This document shows positions 21,397-30,661 of a stretch of DNA of 64,000 nt, piece after piece. The stretch is from Vibrio crassostreae (GTDB lineage Bacteria > Pseudomonadota > Gammaproteobacteria > Enterobacterales > Vibrionaceae), in contig NZ_AP025476.1 of the NCBI RefSeq assembly GCF_024347415.1, positions 2,790,001-2,854,000 on the forward strand, given 5' to 3'. Position 1 is the stretch's first letter; the number at the start of each line of letters is the position of its first letter. Made by a program: the position numbers and the translations under genes. The notes beneath the pieces are model-generated. The model made no database searches and was not told where the DNA came from. It saw nothing but the letters and a program-made list of their open reading frames with translations.

Positions 21397-21927
21397 TTAA
21401 GTAAAGTAGCTATACATCGCTAATCCCATGACAACAGAGGGTGCAAAAGGCATCGTCACCTTATTTGAATACCTAGCGTGCAAACTAGTACTTTCATTTG
21501 ATACTGGTGCTACTCCACCAAGCACAATTAGCTTATTTTCAAAATAGCCTTTGATACTAAGACTGTTCGAGTTGGAAAAGTTATATAGCAAGTAGAAAGT
21601 CCCGATCACTCCAGCAGAAAGTAAGATAAAGTACGATGCATCAAGTAGTTGTCCCCACCCAAGATACATCCCTACAATACCTAATAGCTTCACATCTCCT
21701 GCAGACATAGCTCTTAAAAAATATAAGAGTAATCCAAAACAAAAAAACACCACGAATCCAACTAAGGACATTAAAAAAACATCAAAGGTGTAATTGCGGT
21801 CAAACATTGATAAAAAGTACACAAACAAAAACAGTATCAATATTTTGTTTGGTATACGATGTTTCTCAACATCGTATACCGAAACTGCAATTAGCAACGC
21901 CCAAAAAACTGAAGGCTCATTAATCAT
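21397..21927 (-). CDS. tadV: TadV prepilin peptidase (A24 family)
   Basis: 176 residues, short like other TadV/CpaA peptidases that lack the methylase domain. The two catalytic Asp are visible: YDVEKHRIPN (about residue 19) and GDVKL (about 77). Six hydrophobic segments are visible. It cuts the leaders of Flp and the TadE/F pseudopilins at the cytoplasmic face. It starts 9 bases after the second pilin gene; its SD is weak, so coupling to flp translation is possible. Confidence 0.9.
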   Translation of the reverse strand: MINEPSVFWALLIAVSVYDVEKHRIPNKILILFLFVYFLSMFDRNYTFDVFLMSLVGFVVFFCFGLLLYFLRAMSAGDVKLLGIVGMYLGWGQLLDASYFILLSAGVIGTFYLLYNFSNSNSLSIKGYFENKLIVLGGVAPVSNESTSLHARYSNKVTMPFAPSVVMGLAMYSYFT

Positions 21928-21936
21928 ATATTCAAT

Positions 21937-22095
21937 TCATACACTCGAAAAAATGCTCTGGATTTTGCTAAGTAAGGCTGTCGCCATCCCAGAAAAAACC
22001 AATCCTATAGCAATGACAAGTAACGCAGCAGCGATAATGTAGGCAACCGAAGTCAGCCCTCTTTGCTGTCTCACTCCTTTTCGATCATAAACCAT
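21937..22095 (-). CDS. Second Flp-type pilin-like protein lacking Glu+5
   Basis: 52 residues. The leader MVYDRKGVRQQRG precedes LTSVAYIIAAALLVIAIGLV and a short tail, a typical Flp size and shape. The residue at +5 of the mature protein is Ala, while the neighbouring pilin has Glu, the residue normally needed for N-methylation and assembly in type IV pilins. ATG 22095 overlaps the end of the first pilin gene by 11 bases; a GTG at 22074 sits too close to the AAAGGAG stretch. It could be a minor pilin, a pseudopilin or a decaying duplicate. Confidence 0.7.
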   Translation of the reverse strand: MVYDRKGVRQQRGLTSVAYIIAAALLVIAIGLVFSGMATALLSKIQSIFSSV

Positions 22096-22255
22096 TGACG
22101 ATTGTATTGAGTTTAGCTGCCAGTGTAGTCCCTAAACCAGAAAATACGGTTGTTAAACCTAATACCAATAAAGCTGCACCGATTACATACTCGATTACAG
22201 TCAACCCTTCTTCATCTTTCATGAATTCTTTACAATTATTCAAAAACTTATCCAT
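22085..22255 (-). CDS. flp: Flp major pilin
   Basis: 56 residues. The leader is cut after Gly17 and the mature protein starts LTVIEYVIGAALLVLGLTTV. This is the classic Flp motif with Glu+5 and Tyr+6, followed by a hydrophobic helix and a short tail. It is the likely main fibre subunit. AAGGAG at 22262-22267 lies 6-7 bases upstream. It is first in the leftward tad operon and faces an AraC regulator. Confidence 0.9.
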   Translation of the reverse strand: MDKFLNNCKEFMKDEEGLTVIEYVIGAALLVLGLTTVFSGLGTTLAAKLNTIVNGL

Positions 22256-22449
22256 GAGAACCTCTCCTTGATTTACGTATCAGGCTTTGTTTACCTGTAA
22301 ACTAAATCTAGAGGTGAGAGATATATTAGGTTAGGATTTTCTTGCCATTTACTTGCACTTTTTTGTGGTACTTCTAATCTAATTATTACGCATCTTAATT
22401 TATCTATTTTTAAACTCGAAGTTGAATATGAAATAGAGTTGGTATTTAT
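22256..22449. promoter_or_regulatory. tad operon / AraC divergent promoter region
   Basis: 194 bases between flp and the AraC-family gene, strongly AT-rich toward the AraC side. It must hold the main tad promoter and probably the regulator's binding site. I looked for a sigma-54 element (TGGCAC-N5-TTGC) and did not find a good one; no clear sigma-70 pair stands out either. Confidence 0.5.
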
Positions 22450-23193
22450 ATGAAAGTAGTCACACCTTTATTATCAGATAAAGACAGTGAATTTAACGCT
22501 GTTATTATCAATAAAATAAACCACTACTTCCCCATTGAAAATTATAAGCAAGATATATCTATAATCAGTAACTTAGATGTCAGACTGGTATTTTTTATCT
22601 TGAATAGACCGGATAAACTTCAACTACTTACAATGGCATTATCTATTTGTGAAAACTTGAACAAGCGAATAGTCATTATTTGCTCGGACCAGTTACCTAA
22701 TATCGTTCGAAATCATAAGAATATATTTTTCATTATCGAAACAAACAGCAATCATCTGACCAGTACATTCGAAGAACTTAAGCGTAAAACACAGCATATC
22801 TTCGAATCCCACTTCGATCTCGACAGAGACATAAATAACAACAATCAACTGCCTACCAAATTGTTTACTTCTGAGGTTGTTAACTATGTTATGGATAACA
22901 TAAACAAAGAAATCAGAGAAACGGAGATCGCCGAGAAGTGCCATTGTTCAACAACCTACTTTTCGAAAAAGTTTCATCTACACTTTGGGGTAAGCTTTAG
23001 AGACTTTGTTTGTGACAAAAGAGTTCTACTAGCTAAAAAGTTGATTGAGGCGGATACCGAGTCAAAAATTGCTGTAATTGCCTATCAATGTGGATACAAG
23101 GATGTGTCGTATTTTTCGAGAATTTTTAAGAAAAGGACAGGTGTAACCCCGGCAAGTTACAGGCGTGCCTGCACAGATAACAGAAAACGCTAA
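22450..23193 (+). CDS. AraC-family regulator next to the tad operon
   Basis: 247 residues. The C-terminal 100 residues form a full AraC/XylS double helix-turn-helix (VVNYVMDNINKEIRETEIAE, then CGYKDVSYFSRIFKKRTG and PASYRR). The N-terminal 120 residues have alternating strands and helices that could be a degenerate receiver-like domain, but I see no clear phospho-Asp pocket, and it is not a cupin. It is divergent from flp, so control of the pilus operon is the natural guess. The gene is AT-rich compared with its right-hand neighbour. Confidence 0.8.
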   Translation: MKVVTPLLSDKDSEFNAVIINKINHYFPIENYKQDISIISNLDVRLVFFILNRPDKLQLLTMALSICENLNKRIVIICSDQLPNIVRNHKNIFFIIETNSNHLTSTFEELKRKTQHIFESHFDLDRDINNNNQLPTKLFTSEVVNYVMDNINKEIRETEIAEKCHCSTTYFSKKFHLHFGVSFRDFVCDKRVLLAKKLIEADTESKIAVIAYQCGYKDVSYFSRIFKKRTGVTPASYRRACTDNRKR

Positions 23194-23276
23194 TTTTACT
23201 CCCTAAAAGAAAAAATCATGGTACATTTAACATGATTTTAACAAAAATAACTTAGCGAAAAACATGGAGTTAGACA

Positions 23277-24965
23277 ATGATTCAGCCTAACGAGTTTAGC
23301 CAAGAACAAGCAACAGCTCTCCCTACACCCAATGACATGATTTTAAAATGGGCAGAAGAACGCCCAAACGAAGTCTATTTGAAACAGATTATTAACCGCC
23401 AATTTGTCGAATTTACTTATAAAGAAGTAGCCGACAAAGCACTGAAACTGGCGTCAGCACTAGAAGGGCTCGGCGCCCAACCGGGCGATCGAGTCGCTCT
23501 CGTATCGAAAAACTGTGCAGAGTGGTTCATCTGCGACCTTGCCATGATGTTAGGAGATTTTGTCAGCGTCCCAATTTTTCCAACAGCTGGTGCAGATACC
23601 ATCCACTACTGTATTGAGCACAGTGAAAGTAAAATAGTGATTGCAGGTAAGCTAGATGATCCTGCTGCTACCCAAAAGGTATTGGATGACAATCCGAGCT
23701 TGATCAGCATCTCTCTACCATACGATACGGCAGCCAAATGCCAACACACATTTGAACAGCTGATCGATACGCATGAACCATCCACCAAACGTCCTCAACA
23801 TCACGACGACAAGCTAATGTCATTAGTGTATACATCAGGCACCTCTGGATTACCAAAAGGGGCAATGCTTACATACGGCGCCTTTACATGGTCAGTTCAA
23901 AGACTGATCGACCATATTGGTATCCAACCCGGCGATCGCCTGTTTTCTTACCTACCACTTGCTCATATTACAGAACGCGTTTACATCTTTGGTTCTTCAG
24001 TCATGGGTGGCGTGGTCACGGCTTTCCCTGAGTCTTTAGACACGTTTATTGATGATGTGAAAATGCATCGTCCTACTCTGTTTATTTCAGTTCCTCGTTT
24101 ATGGACGCTGTTCCAGCAGCGAATCCAAGACAAATTGCCGCAGAAGAAACTGAACTTCTTACTTAAGATTCCGTTTATCAACAACATCATTAAGAAGAAG
24201 CTGGCTGACGGTTTAGGATTAGATCAAGCTCGTGTTCTTGGATGTGGTTCAGCTCCGGTATCACCCGCTCTACTGGCATGGTATGAGAGTGTTGGCTTGC
24301 ACATTACCGAGGCATGGGGCATGACAGAGTCTTTCGCCTATAGCACGCTCAACTATCCATTCAGAGCCGATAAAATTGGTACGGTTGGCAATGCAGGCCC
24401 AGGAATCGAACTTAAGATTGCAGAAGACGAAGAGATCTTAGTTCGAGGCAAAGGCCTATTCTCTGGTTACTACAAGAATGACATTGCAACCCAAGAGTCT
24501 TTTAACTCAGAAGGTTGGCTGCATACCGGTGATATAGGTGATATCGACAGCGAAGGCTACCTAACGATTCGCGGACGTAAAAAAGATACCTTTAAAACCG
24601 CTAAAGGTAAGTTCGTTGCTCCTGTGCCTATCGAAAATAAACTCTTTGAGTACAGCCGCGTAGAAATGATGTGTTTGATCGGTTTAGGCTTACCTGGTCC
24701 TATTTTGCTTGTCGTTCCACACGACTTCCCTAATTTTGATCGAGCCCGTTATGAGAAAACCACCAAGCGTGTTATCGAAAAAATGAACGAACAACTCGCC
24801 TCACATGAGAAGATCAAAGGTGTATTGATGATTAAGGAACCGTGGAGTATTGAGAATGGCGTGTTAACTCCTACTCTTAAGATCAAACGACATATCCTTG
24901 AGCAGAAGTACCACGAAGTCGGTCATAACTGGCCGAAAGATAAATTGGTAGTTTGGGAAGAGTAA
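23277..24965 (+). CDS. AMP-dependent acyl-CoA synthetase (long-chain fatty-acid type)
   Basis: 562 residues of the adenylate-forming family. It has the P-loop-like YTSGTSGLPKGAM (about 183-195), the AWGMTESF motif (about 345), GWLHTGDIG (about 418) and the C-terminal lysine region GRKKDTFKTAKGKFVAP. It resembles bacterial FAA1/FadD-like synthetases that activate fatty acids with ATP and CoA at the membrane. GGAG 9 bases upstream supports ATG 23277. It follows the AraC gene by 83 bases but ends in its own terminator; chain-length preference is unknown. Confidence 0.85.
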   Translation: MIQPNEFSQEQATALPTPNDMILKWAEERPNEVYLKQIINRQFVEFTYKEVADKALKLASALEGLGAQPGDRVALVSKNCAEWFICDLAMMLGDFVSVPIFPTAGADTIHYCIEHSESKIVIAGKLDDPAATQKVLDDNPSLISISLPYDTAAKCQHTFEQLIDTHEPSTKRPQHHDDKLMSLVYTSGTSGLPKGAMLTYGAFTWSVQRLIDHIGIQPGDRLFSYLPLAHITERVYIFGSSVMGGVVTAFPESLDTFIDDVKMHRPTLFISVPRLWTLFQQRIQDKLPQKKLNFLLKIPFINNIIKKKLADGLGLDQARVLGCGSAPVSPALLAWYESVGLHITEAWGMTESFAYSTLNYPFRADKIGTVGNAGPGIELKIAEDEEILVRGKGLFSGYYKNDIATQESFNSEGWLHTGDIGDIDSEGYLTIRGRKKDTFKTAKGKFVAPVPIENKLFEYSRVEMMCLIGLGLPGPILLVVPHDFPNFDRARYEKTTKRVIEKMNEQLASHEKIKGVLMIKEPWSIENGVLTPTLKIKRHILEQKYHEVGHNWPKDKLVVWEE

Positions 24966-24978
24966 TCAAAATCGAGAG

Positions 24979-25002
24979 GGAGCCATTACGGCTCCTTTTT
25001 TT
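24979..25002 (+). terminator. Terminator after the acyl-CoA synthetase gene
   Basis: Stem GGAGCC / GGCTCC with loop ATTAC and seven T. It begins 13 bases after the stop. Confidence 0.88.
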
Positions 25003-25057
25003 GGCAGCAAAGTACGCTCAACCTTAGATTAGCCAGTCCCTCCCCTAACACTCCCAC

Positions 25058-25264
25058 TCACTCCCAAAACGATTTCTTCAGTTCCTTATCAACTTGTTCC
25101 TGTGTAATCCCGACATCTCTCAACAAATACTCTGGTAGCTCAGACAGCTGCTTTCTGGTTCTACGATTTTGAAAGTACATGCCTAATTTAGAATAGAATT
25201 TCTTAATTGATAATGATGACAAAAATGAATGGTTGGTATTTGCGGTTGCTGTGATCGTATTCAT
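25058..25264 (-). CDS. DUF1127 family small protein
   Basis: 68 residues. The C-terminal half carries the DUF1127 (YjiS-like) pattern: RRTRKQLSELPEYLLRDVGI followed by a charged end. Small DUF1127 proteins in other bacteria affect RNA turnover and phosphate or carbon metabolism; no role is known here. AGGAGAAAGG upstream supports ATG 25264. It is divergent from the broken LysR gene, 103 bases away, an arrangement often seen for DUF1127 and GcvA-like regulators. Confidence 0.8.
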   Translation of the reverse strand: MNTITATANTNHSFLSSLSIKKFYSKLGMYFQNRRTRKQLSELPEYLLRDVGITQEQVDKELKKSFWE

Positions 25265-25367
25265 AGCCTTTCTCCTGTTGATCTTTCGCTTTGTTATGGT
25301 CAATAATCGACCAATAGAGCAACATCGACAAACGATAGATACTGGCATTCAGTTAAGGAAAACTAAT

Positions 25368-26317
25368 GTGAGAGAGCGCACCCCACCTTTCCAAGGGATA
25401 TACTATTTTTATACTGCGGCTGAAACAGGCAGTTTTAAGCTTGCAGCAGAAAAGCTATTTGTCACGGCTGCAGCAGTCAGCCAACAAATTCGCCAACTTG
25501 AAGAATGGTTAGGCGCAGACCTGTTTATTCGCCAACACAGAAAAGTAGTATTAACCCATGAAGGCGAAGTACTGTACCTGCATGCTAAGAAAGGCTTTGC
25601 TCATATTCAAGATGGTGTGAGGCGAATTAACCAAGACCCAAACCCTACTCAATTGTCGATTTCGACCGTGCCCTCTTTTGCACAACATTGGTTAGTACCT
25701 AGAATTGGCGCTTCCGCGACCGTCATCCAGATTTATCGATGTTAATAGAACCGACCAACAAGCTGGTGACGTTTGAAGATTCTAATGTCGATGTCTGCGT
25801 TCGATATGGTCATGGTAATTATCCAAACATTGAGTCACGTTGGTTAATGGACGAAGTGGTTTACCCTGTCTGTCACCCTATCTACCAAGAGAAGCATGGT
25901 ATTTATGACATCGACGATCTACACAAAGCAGAGCTAATTGAAGACCGATGGCCAGATATGGATTGGAAACTCTGGTTGCAAGTAGCAGGAGTTAAAGCTG
26001 GCCGCACATCATTACAATTTGATGGCTCACATTTTGTTTTAGAAGGTGCGCTATCCGTTCAAGGTGTCGCACTCGTTAAGCACAGCTTGGTATACCGCTA
26101 TCTACAAGAAAAGAAATTGGTGCGAATCGGAAACATAGCGTTAAAGCCTAGGTACAATTACTTTTTATGCGCACCTGCTGGTTATTTTCGTCGCGATAAG
26201 ATAAAACGTTTTGAAGCATGGATGCAAAGTCAGGTTCGGCTGTTTGGGAGTAGAGGGCGGGAAGAACTTTCTATTATCGATACTGACTACAAGCTGAAAT
26301 GGTCTGATAATTCATAA
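25368..26317 (+). pseudogene. LysR (GcvA-like) regulator broken by a single frameshift
   Basis: The first part (GTG 25368, with AAGGAA 7 bases upstream) encodes the LysR helix-turn-helix (TAAETGSFKLAAEKLFVTAA, SQQIRQLEEWLGADLF) and the start of the effector domain, then shifts frame and stops at TAA 25743-25745. The remaining effector domain continues in the next frame (readable from ATG 25739) to 26317. Adding one T in the GCTTCCGC stretch near 25709-25716 restores a continuous GcvA-like sequence (RIGAFRDRHPDLS). The gene is otherwise intact, so this is either a very recent mutation or a sequencing error. Confidence 0.85.
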
Positions 26318-26363
26318 AGCGAAACTGGTATACTTAGCTCAAATAAATGGCGAGAACATCCTC

Positions 26364-26576
26364 ATGACACAAGAAAACAACCCACTTCATGGTATCACTC
26401 TACAGAAGCTACTGACTGAATTGGTTGAACATTACGGCTGGGAAGAGTTGAGTTACATGGTGAACATCAACTGCTTTAAAAAAGACCCGAGCATTAAATC
26501 GAGCTTAAAATTTTTGCGTAAAACAGATTGGGCTCGTACCAAGGTAGAGCAGATTTACATCGACTTAAAGCGTTAG
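26364..26576 (+). CDS. VF530-type (DUF2132) small protein
   Basis: 70 residues beginning [20 protein letters not shown], with [19 protein letters not shown] and a basic C-terminal half ([16 protein letters not shown]). This is the VF530/DUF2132 family, named after a Vibrio fischeri protein whose fold suggests DNA binding. The function is unproved. It stands alone, 46 bases after the LysR remnant and before a tandem repeat. Confidence 0.85.
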   Translation: MTQENNPLHGITLQKLLTELVEHYGWEELSYMVNINCFKKDPSIKSSLKFLRKTDWARTKVEQIYIDLKR

Positions 26577-26660
26577 TCTCTCTGCTTCATCAGTCCCGTG
26601 TTGATTAAATACGGGACAACCCCTGTGTCTACTTTTTAGGGGCCACATCAATCTCCTATT

Positions 26661-26723
<63 letters not shown>

Positions 26724-26740
26724 GTATATTACAAGCAATA

Positions 26741-26776
26741 AAAAGCCCCGCAAGCTTTCACTTGCGGGGCTTTTTT
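26741..26776. terminator. Bidirectional terminator at the end of the EF-G2 gene
   Basis: A 14-base perfect arm AAAAGCCCCGCAAG with loop CTTTCA and the matching arm ending in six T. The T-run appears on both strands, so it can stop EF-G2 mRNA and rightward transcripts. Confidence 0.9.
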
Positions 26777-26798
26777 AGCTAATTGAGAAAAAGGCTAA

Positions 26799-28886
26799 TT
26801 ACTTACCAGCTTCTTTTTCTGCTTTAACTTTTGCAATCACTTCGTCAGCAACGTTAGTTGGACATGGTGCGTATTGTGCGAATTCCATAGAGAATTGGCC
26901 ACGACCAGAAGTGATAGTACGTAGGTGACCGATGTAGCCGAACATCTCAGAAAGAGGTACGTCAGCTTTAATACGAACACCAGTAACGCCAGCTTGTTGA
27001 TCTTTGATCATGCCACGACGACGGTTAAGGTCACCGATAACATCACCAACGTGATCGTCTGGAGTGAACACGTCAACGTTCATGATAGGCTCAAGAAGTT
27101 GCGCGCCAGCTTTAGGCATAGATTGACGGAATGCACCTTTCGCTGCGATTTCAAATGCGATAGCAGATGAATCGACTGCGTGGAAGCCACCATCGAACAG
27201 TTCAACTTCAACGTCTAGAGTTGGGAAGCCAGCTAGTACGCCGTTTTCCATCATAGATGCGAAGCCTTTCTCAACTGCAGGCCAGAATTCTTTAGGAACG
27301 TTACCGCCCACAACTACAGAGTTGAACTTGAAGCCAGAACCTGCTTCGCCTGGTTTGATACGGTAATCGATCTTACCGAATTGACCAGAACCACCAGATT
27401 GCTTCTTGTGTGTGTAGCTATCTTCAATTGCTTGAGTGATAGTTTCACGGTAAGCAACTTGAGGAGCACCTACAGTTAGGTCAACGCCGTATGTACGCTT
27501 AAGGATATCTACCTTGATGTCTAGGTGAAGCTCACCCATACCTTTCAGGATAGTTTCGCCAGTCTCTTCGTCAGTCTCAACTTGGAAAGATGGATCTTCT
27601 GCAACCATTTTACCGATCGCGATACCCATTTTCTCAGAACCGCCTTTATCTTTTGGAGATACAGCGATTGAGATTACTGGAGTTGGGAATACCATTGGCT
27701 CAAGCGTTACTTGGTGCTTAGGATCACATAGAGTGTGACCAGTTTGCACGTTCTTCATACCAACGATCGCAATGATGTCACCAGCTTGTGCGCTAGTTAG
27801 TTCGTTACGGTCATCAGCTTGCATCTCAACCATACGGCCAACACGTTCTGTCTTGCCAGTGAATGAGTTAAGAATCGTGTCACCTTTGTTCAGTTTACCA
27901 GAGTAAATACGAACGAAAGTTAGAGCACCGAAGCGGTCATCCATGATTTTGAATGCAAGCGCTTTGAAAGTTTCATCTGTAGAAACGATAGCGTGTTCGC
28001 CAGTTTCTTCGCCGTTCTCATCCATTAGAGGTTGAGGATCAACTTCAGTTGGTGCTGGTAGGTAATCTACTACAGCATCAAGGATAAGTTGCATACCTTT
28101 GTTCTTGAACGCAGAACCACAGAACGTAGGGAAGAATGCGATATCACGAGTACCTTTACGGATACAACGCTTGATGTCTTCGATAGAAGGCTCTTCACCT
28201 TCCATGTAAGCTTCCATTAGGTCATCGTCTTGCTCTACAGCAGTTTCGATTAGCTCTTCACGGTATTGCTCAACGTCATCAACCATGTCCGCAGGAACAT
28301 CTGTGATTTCGTAGTTTTCAGGAAGACCAGTGTCATCCCAAACGTATGCTTTACGGCTTAGTAGGTCTACAACACCAACGAATTCGTCTTCACGACCAAT
28401 TGGTAGAACCATAACTAGAGGAGTAGCACCTAGAACGTTTTTAACTTGGTCAACAACGTTGTAGAAATCTGCACCCATACGGTCTAGTTTGTTAACGAAG
28501 ATCAGACGAGATACTTCTGATTCGTTAGCGTAGCGCCAGTTGGTTTCTGATTGAGGTTCAACACCACCAGAACCACAGAATACACCGATACCGCCATCAA
28601 GAACTTTAAGAGAACGGTATACTTCAACTGTGAAGTCAACGTGTCCAGGAGTATCGATAACGTTTAGACGGTGATCGTTCCAAAAACAGCTTACAGCTGC
28701 TGATTGGATAGTAATACCGCGCTCAGCTTCCTGTTCCATGAAGTCAGTCGTTGATTCGCCATCATGTACTTCACCAGTCTTGTGGATTTGACCAGTTAGC
28801 TTAAGGATACGCTCAGTGGTAGTTGTTTTACCCGCATCAACGTGCGCGAAAATACCAATGTTTCTGTATTTCGATAAATCTGCCAT
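26799..28886 (-). CDS. fusA: Elongation factor G, EF-G2-type paralogue
   Basis: 695 residues. G1 AHVDAGKT, switch region [10 protein letters not shown]3 DTPGH and G4 NKLD are intact, followed by domains II-V to the C-terminus. EF-G moves tRNA and mRNA through the ribosome. The N-terminus ([20 protein letters not shown]) and its place outside any rpsL-rpsG-tufA operon mark it as the second EF-G found in Vibrio and Pseudomonas, not the str-operon copy. In V. cholerae the same gene lies next to radA. Such paralogues may specialise in translocation or recycling. Confidence 0.92.
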   Translation of the reverse strand: MADLSKYRNIGIFAHVDAGKTTTTERILKLTGQIHKTGEVHDGESTTDFMEQEAERGITIQSAAVSCFWNDHRLNVIDTPGHVDFTVEVYRSLKVLDGGIGVFCGSGGVEPQSETNWRYANESEVSRLIFVNKLDRMGADFYNVVDQVKNVLGATPLVMVLPIGREDEFVGVVDLLSRKAYVWDDTGLPENYEITDVPADMVDDVEQYREELIETAVEQDDDLMEAYMEGEEPSIEDIKRCIRKGTRDIAFFPTFCGSAFKNKGMQLILDAVVDYLPAPTEVDPQPLMDENGEETGEHAIVSTDETFKALAFKIMDDRFGALTFVRIYSGKLNKGDTILNSFTGKTERVGRMVEMQADDRNELTSAQAGDIIAIVGMKNVQTGHTLCDPKHQVTLEPMVFPTPVISIAVSPKDKGGSEKMGIAIGKMVAEDPSFQVETDEETGETILKGMGELHLDIKVDILKRTYGVDLTVGAPQVAYRETITQAIEDSYTHKKQSGGSGQFGKIDYRIKPGEAGSGFKFNSVVVGGNVPKEFWPAVEKGFASMMENGVLAGFPTLDVEVELFDGGFHAVDSSAIAFEIAAKGAFRQSMPKAGAQLLEPIMNVDVFTPDDHVGDVIGDLNRRRGMIKDQQAGVTGVRIKADVPLSEMFGYIGHLRTITSGRGQFSMEFAQYAPCPTNVADEVIAKVKAEKEAGK

Positions 28887-28982
28887 TGTCTTACTCTGTT
28901 AATAGGATATAAAATGCGCGCAGAGTATATCACAATCTGTGAAGACTGATAGCTTTGCATGCATTTGGGACTAAAAAACTTT

Positions 28983-29009
28983 GCCTTTTTCTAACATATA
29001 GAAAAAGGC
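28983..29009 (-). terminator. Probable terminator after radA
   Basis: An 11-bp perfect stem GCCTTTTTCTA / TAGAAAAAGGC with a 5-base loop. On the minus strand it is followed by AAAG and six T, downstream of the radA stop. Confidence 0.6.
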
Positions 29010-29120
29010 ACTCAGTAGTAACAATCTAAATGATTGTTAATTATAGTGCTAACCCAAAGCCTAATCGGCGTTAAGGTTAGGCTGAATTGCTGCTGTATAG
29101 AGTAGCTGAAGTGAGTTCAA

Positions 29121-30500
29121 TTACAACTCATCAAAAGCATTAATTGCTTCCGATAATTTTTTTACACCGTGGAGCTGCATTCCAGGAATGCCACCTTTAG
29201 GCATGTTTGCTGCCGGTACGATCGCTTTCTTAAAGCCGTGTTTAAATGCTTCATTTAAACGCTCTTGTCCGCTCGGTACAGGTCGAATCTCACCCGCTAG
29301 GCCTACTTCTCCAAACACCACCACATCTTTTGGCAATGCGCGGTCTCTGAAACTAGAAAGTAGAGCCATCACCAACGCAAGATCAGCACTGGTTTCGGTT
29401 ACTTTAACACCACCGACGACATTCACAAACACATCTTGGTCAGCCATTTGTAAGCCGCCGTGTTTATGCAGCACCGCTAATAACAGTGAAAGCCTGTTTT
29501 GCTCTAGGCCGACAGCGACACGACGCGGATTTGCCAGCTGTGAATAATCCACCAGCGCTTGGATTTCGACAAGAAGTGGACGCGTACCTTCCCACACCAC
29601 CATGACAGAACTGCCAGACGTTTCCTCTTCACCACGAGACAAGAAGATAGCAGATGGGTTGCTGACTTCTTTTAGCCCTTGTCCTGTCATCGCAAACACA
29701 CCCAGTTCATTAACTGCACCAAAACGGTTTTTATGGCTGCGCAGCGTTCTAAAACGGCTATCGGTTCCGCCATCTAATAGAACGGAACAGTCAATAATGT
29801 GCTCAAGTACTTTTGGCCCCGCTAAGGTACCGTCTTTAGTTACGTGTCCAACTAAGAACACAGCAACGTTATTCTGTTTTGCGTAGCGCGTTAATGCGGT
29901 TGCCGATTCACGAACCTGTGCAACACTGCCTGGAGAAGATTGAACATCCGCAACGTGCATAACTTGGATCGAGTCGATAACCATGATCTTAGGTTGTTCT
30001 TTTTCGGCAACCTGACAGATCTTATCCACGTTCGTTTCTGAGAGCATCTTTAGGTGCTCTTTTGGCAATCCAAGTCGAGACGCACGCATAGCGACCTGCT
30101 GTAGGGACTCTTCCCCTGTGACATAGAGAGTCGGTAATTGAGAAGAAAGCTGACACATGGTCTGTAATAACAGCGTTGATTTACCTGCACCCGGGTTACC
30201 ACCAATCAGGATCGCAGCGCCCGGTACGACACCACCACCGAGTACTCGGTCGAGCTCTTTAAAACCACTGCTAAAACGTGGCACTTCTTGCAGATCAATT
30301 TCTGACAGCGTTTGAACTGAAGATTCAGTTGCACCACCCGCATAACCACTCAATCGTTCATTACGTGCGACCTGAGGTGAAGCAGCTAATCTAACTTCTG
30401 TAATCGTGTTCCAAGCACCACATGCATTGCACTGTCCTTGCCAACGTGGAAAGTCAGCACCACAGTCATTACACACATAAGCTCGTTTTGCCTTAGCCAT
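29121..30500 (-). CDS. radA: RadA/Sms DNA repair protein
   Basis: 459 residues. An N-terminal C4 zinc motif (CNDC...CNAC, residues 9-28), RecA-like core with Walker A GGNPGAGKST (about 97-106), the RadA-specific KNRFG motif (about 256-260) and a C-terminal Lon-like domain. RadA is a branch-migration helicase acting in recombination and repair with RecA. The length matches the family. It lies downstream of and divergent from the PilZ gene. Confidence 0.95.
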   Translation of the reverse strand: MAKAKRAYVCNDCGADFPRWQGQCNACGAWNTITEVRLAASPQVARNERLSGYAGGATESSVQTLSEIDLQEVPRFSSGFKELDRVLGGGVVPGAAILIGGNPGAGKSTLLLQTMCQLSSQLPTLYVTGEESLQQVAMRASRLGLPKEHLKMLSETNVDKICQVAEKEQPKIMVIDSIQVMHVADVQSSPGSVAQVRESATALTRYAKQNNVAVFLVGHVTKDGTLAGPKVLEHIIDCSVLLDGGTDSRFRTLRSHKNRFGAVNELGVFAMTGQGLKEVSNPSAIFLSRGEEETSGSSVMVVWEGTRPLLVEIQALVDYSQLANPRRVAVGLEQNRLSLLLAVLHKHGGLQMADQDVFVNVVGGVKVTETSADLALVMALLSSFRDRALPKDVVVFGEVGLAGEIRPVPSGQERLNEAFKHGFKKAIVPAANMPKGGIPGMQLHGVKKLSEAINAFDEL

Positions 30501-30661
30501 AAAACCTCAATAATTTACTCAGTTACACAATGATGTTGTCAATTTGTGACTTATTTGACCGTACGGGTGAAAATAAACGTTGCAGTCATACCACTTATAC
30601 TTAAAGATCGATTTAAACTAGTCGATAACATAAATGCACCGTCCATTCTAACAAGAAAAGT

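Noticed and set aside
6943..22255. Tad region as a genomic island
   Set aside because: No integrase, tRNA-anchored repeat or transposase at either edge, so recent transfer is not supported by what I can see.
22256..22449. Sigma-54 promoter for the tad operon
   Set aside because: A TGGCA stretch exists on the minus strand (near 22345) but the TTGC element at the right distance is missing.
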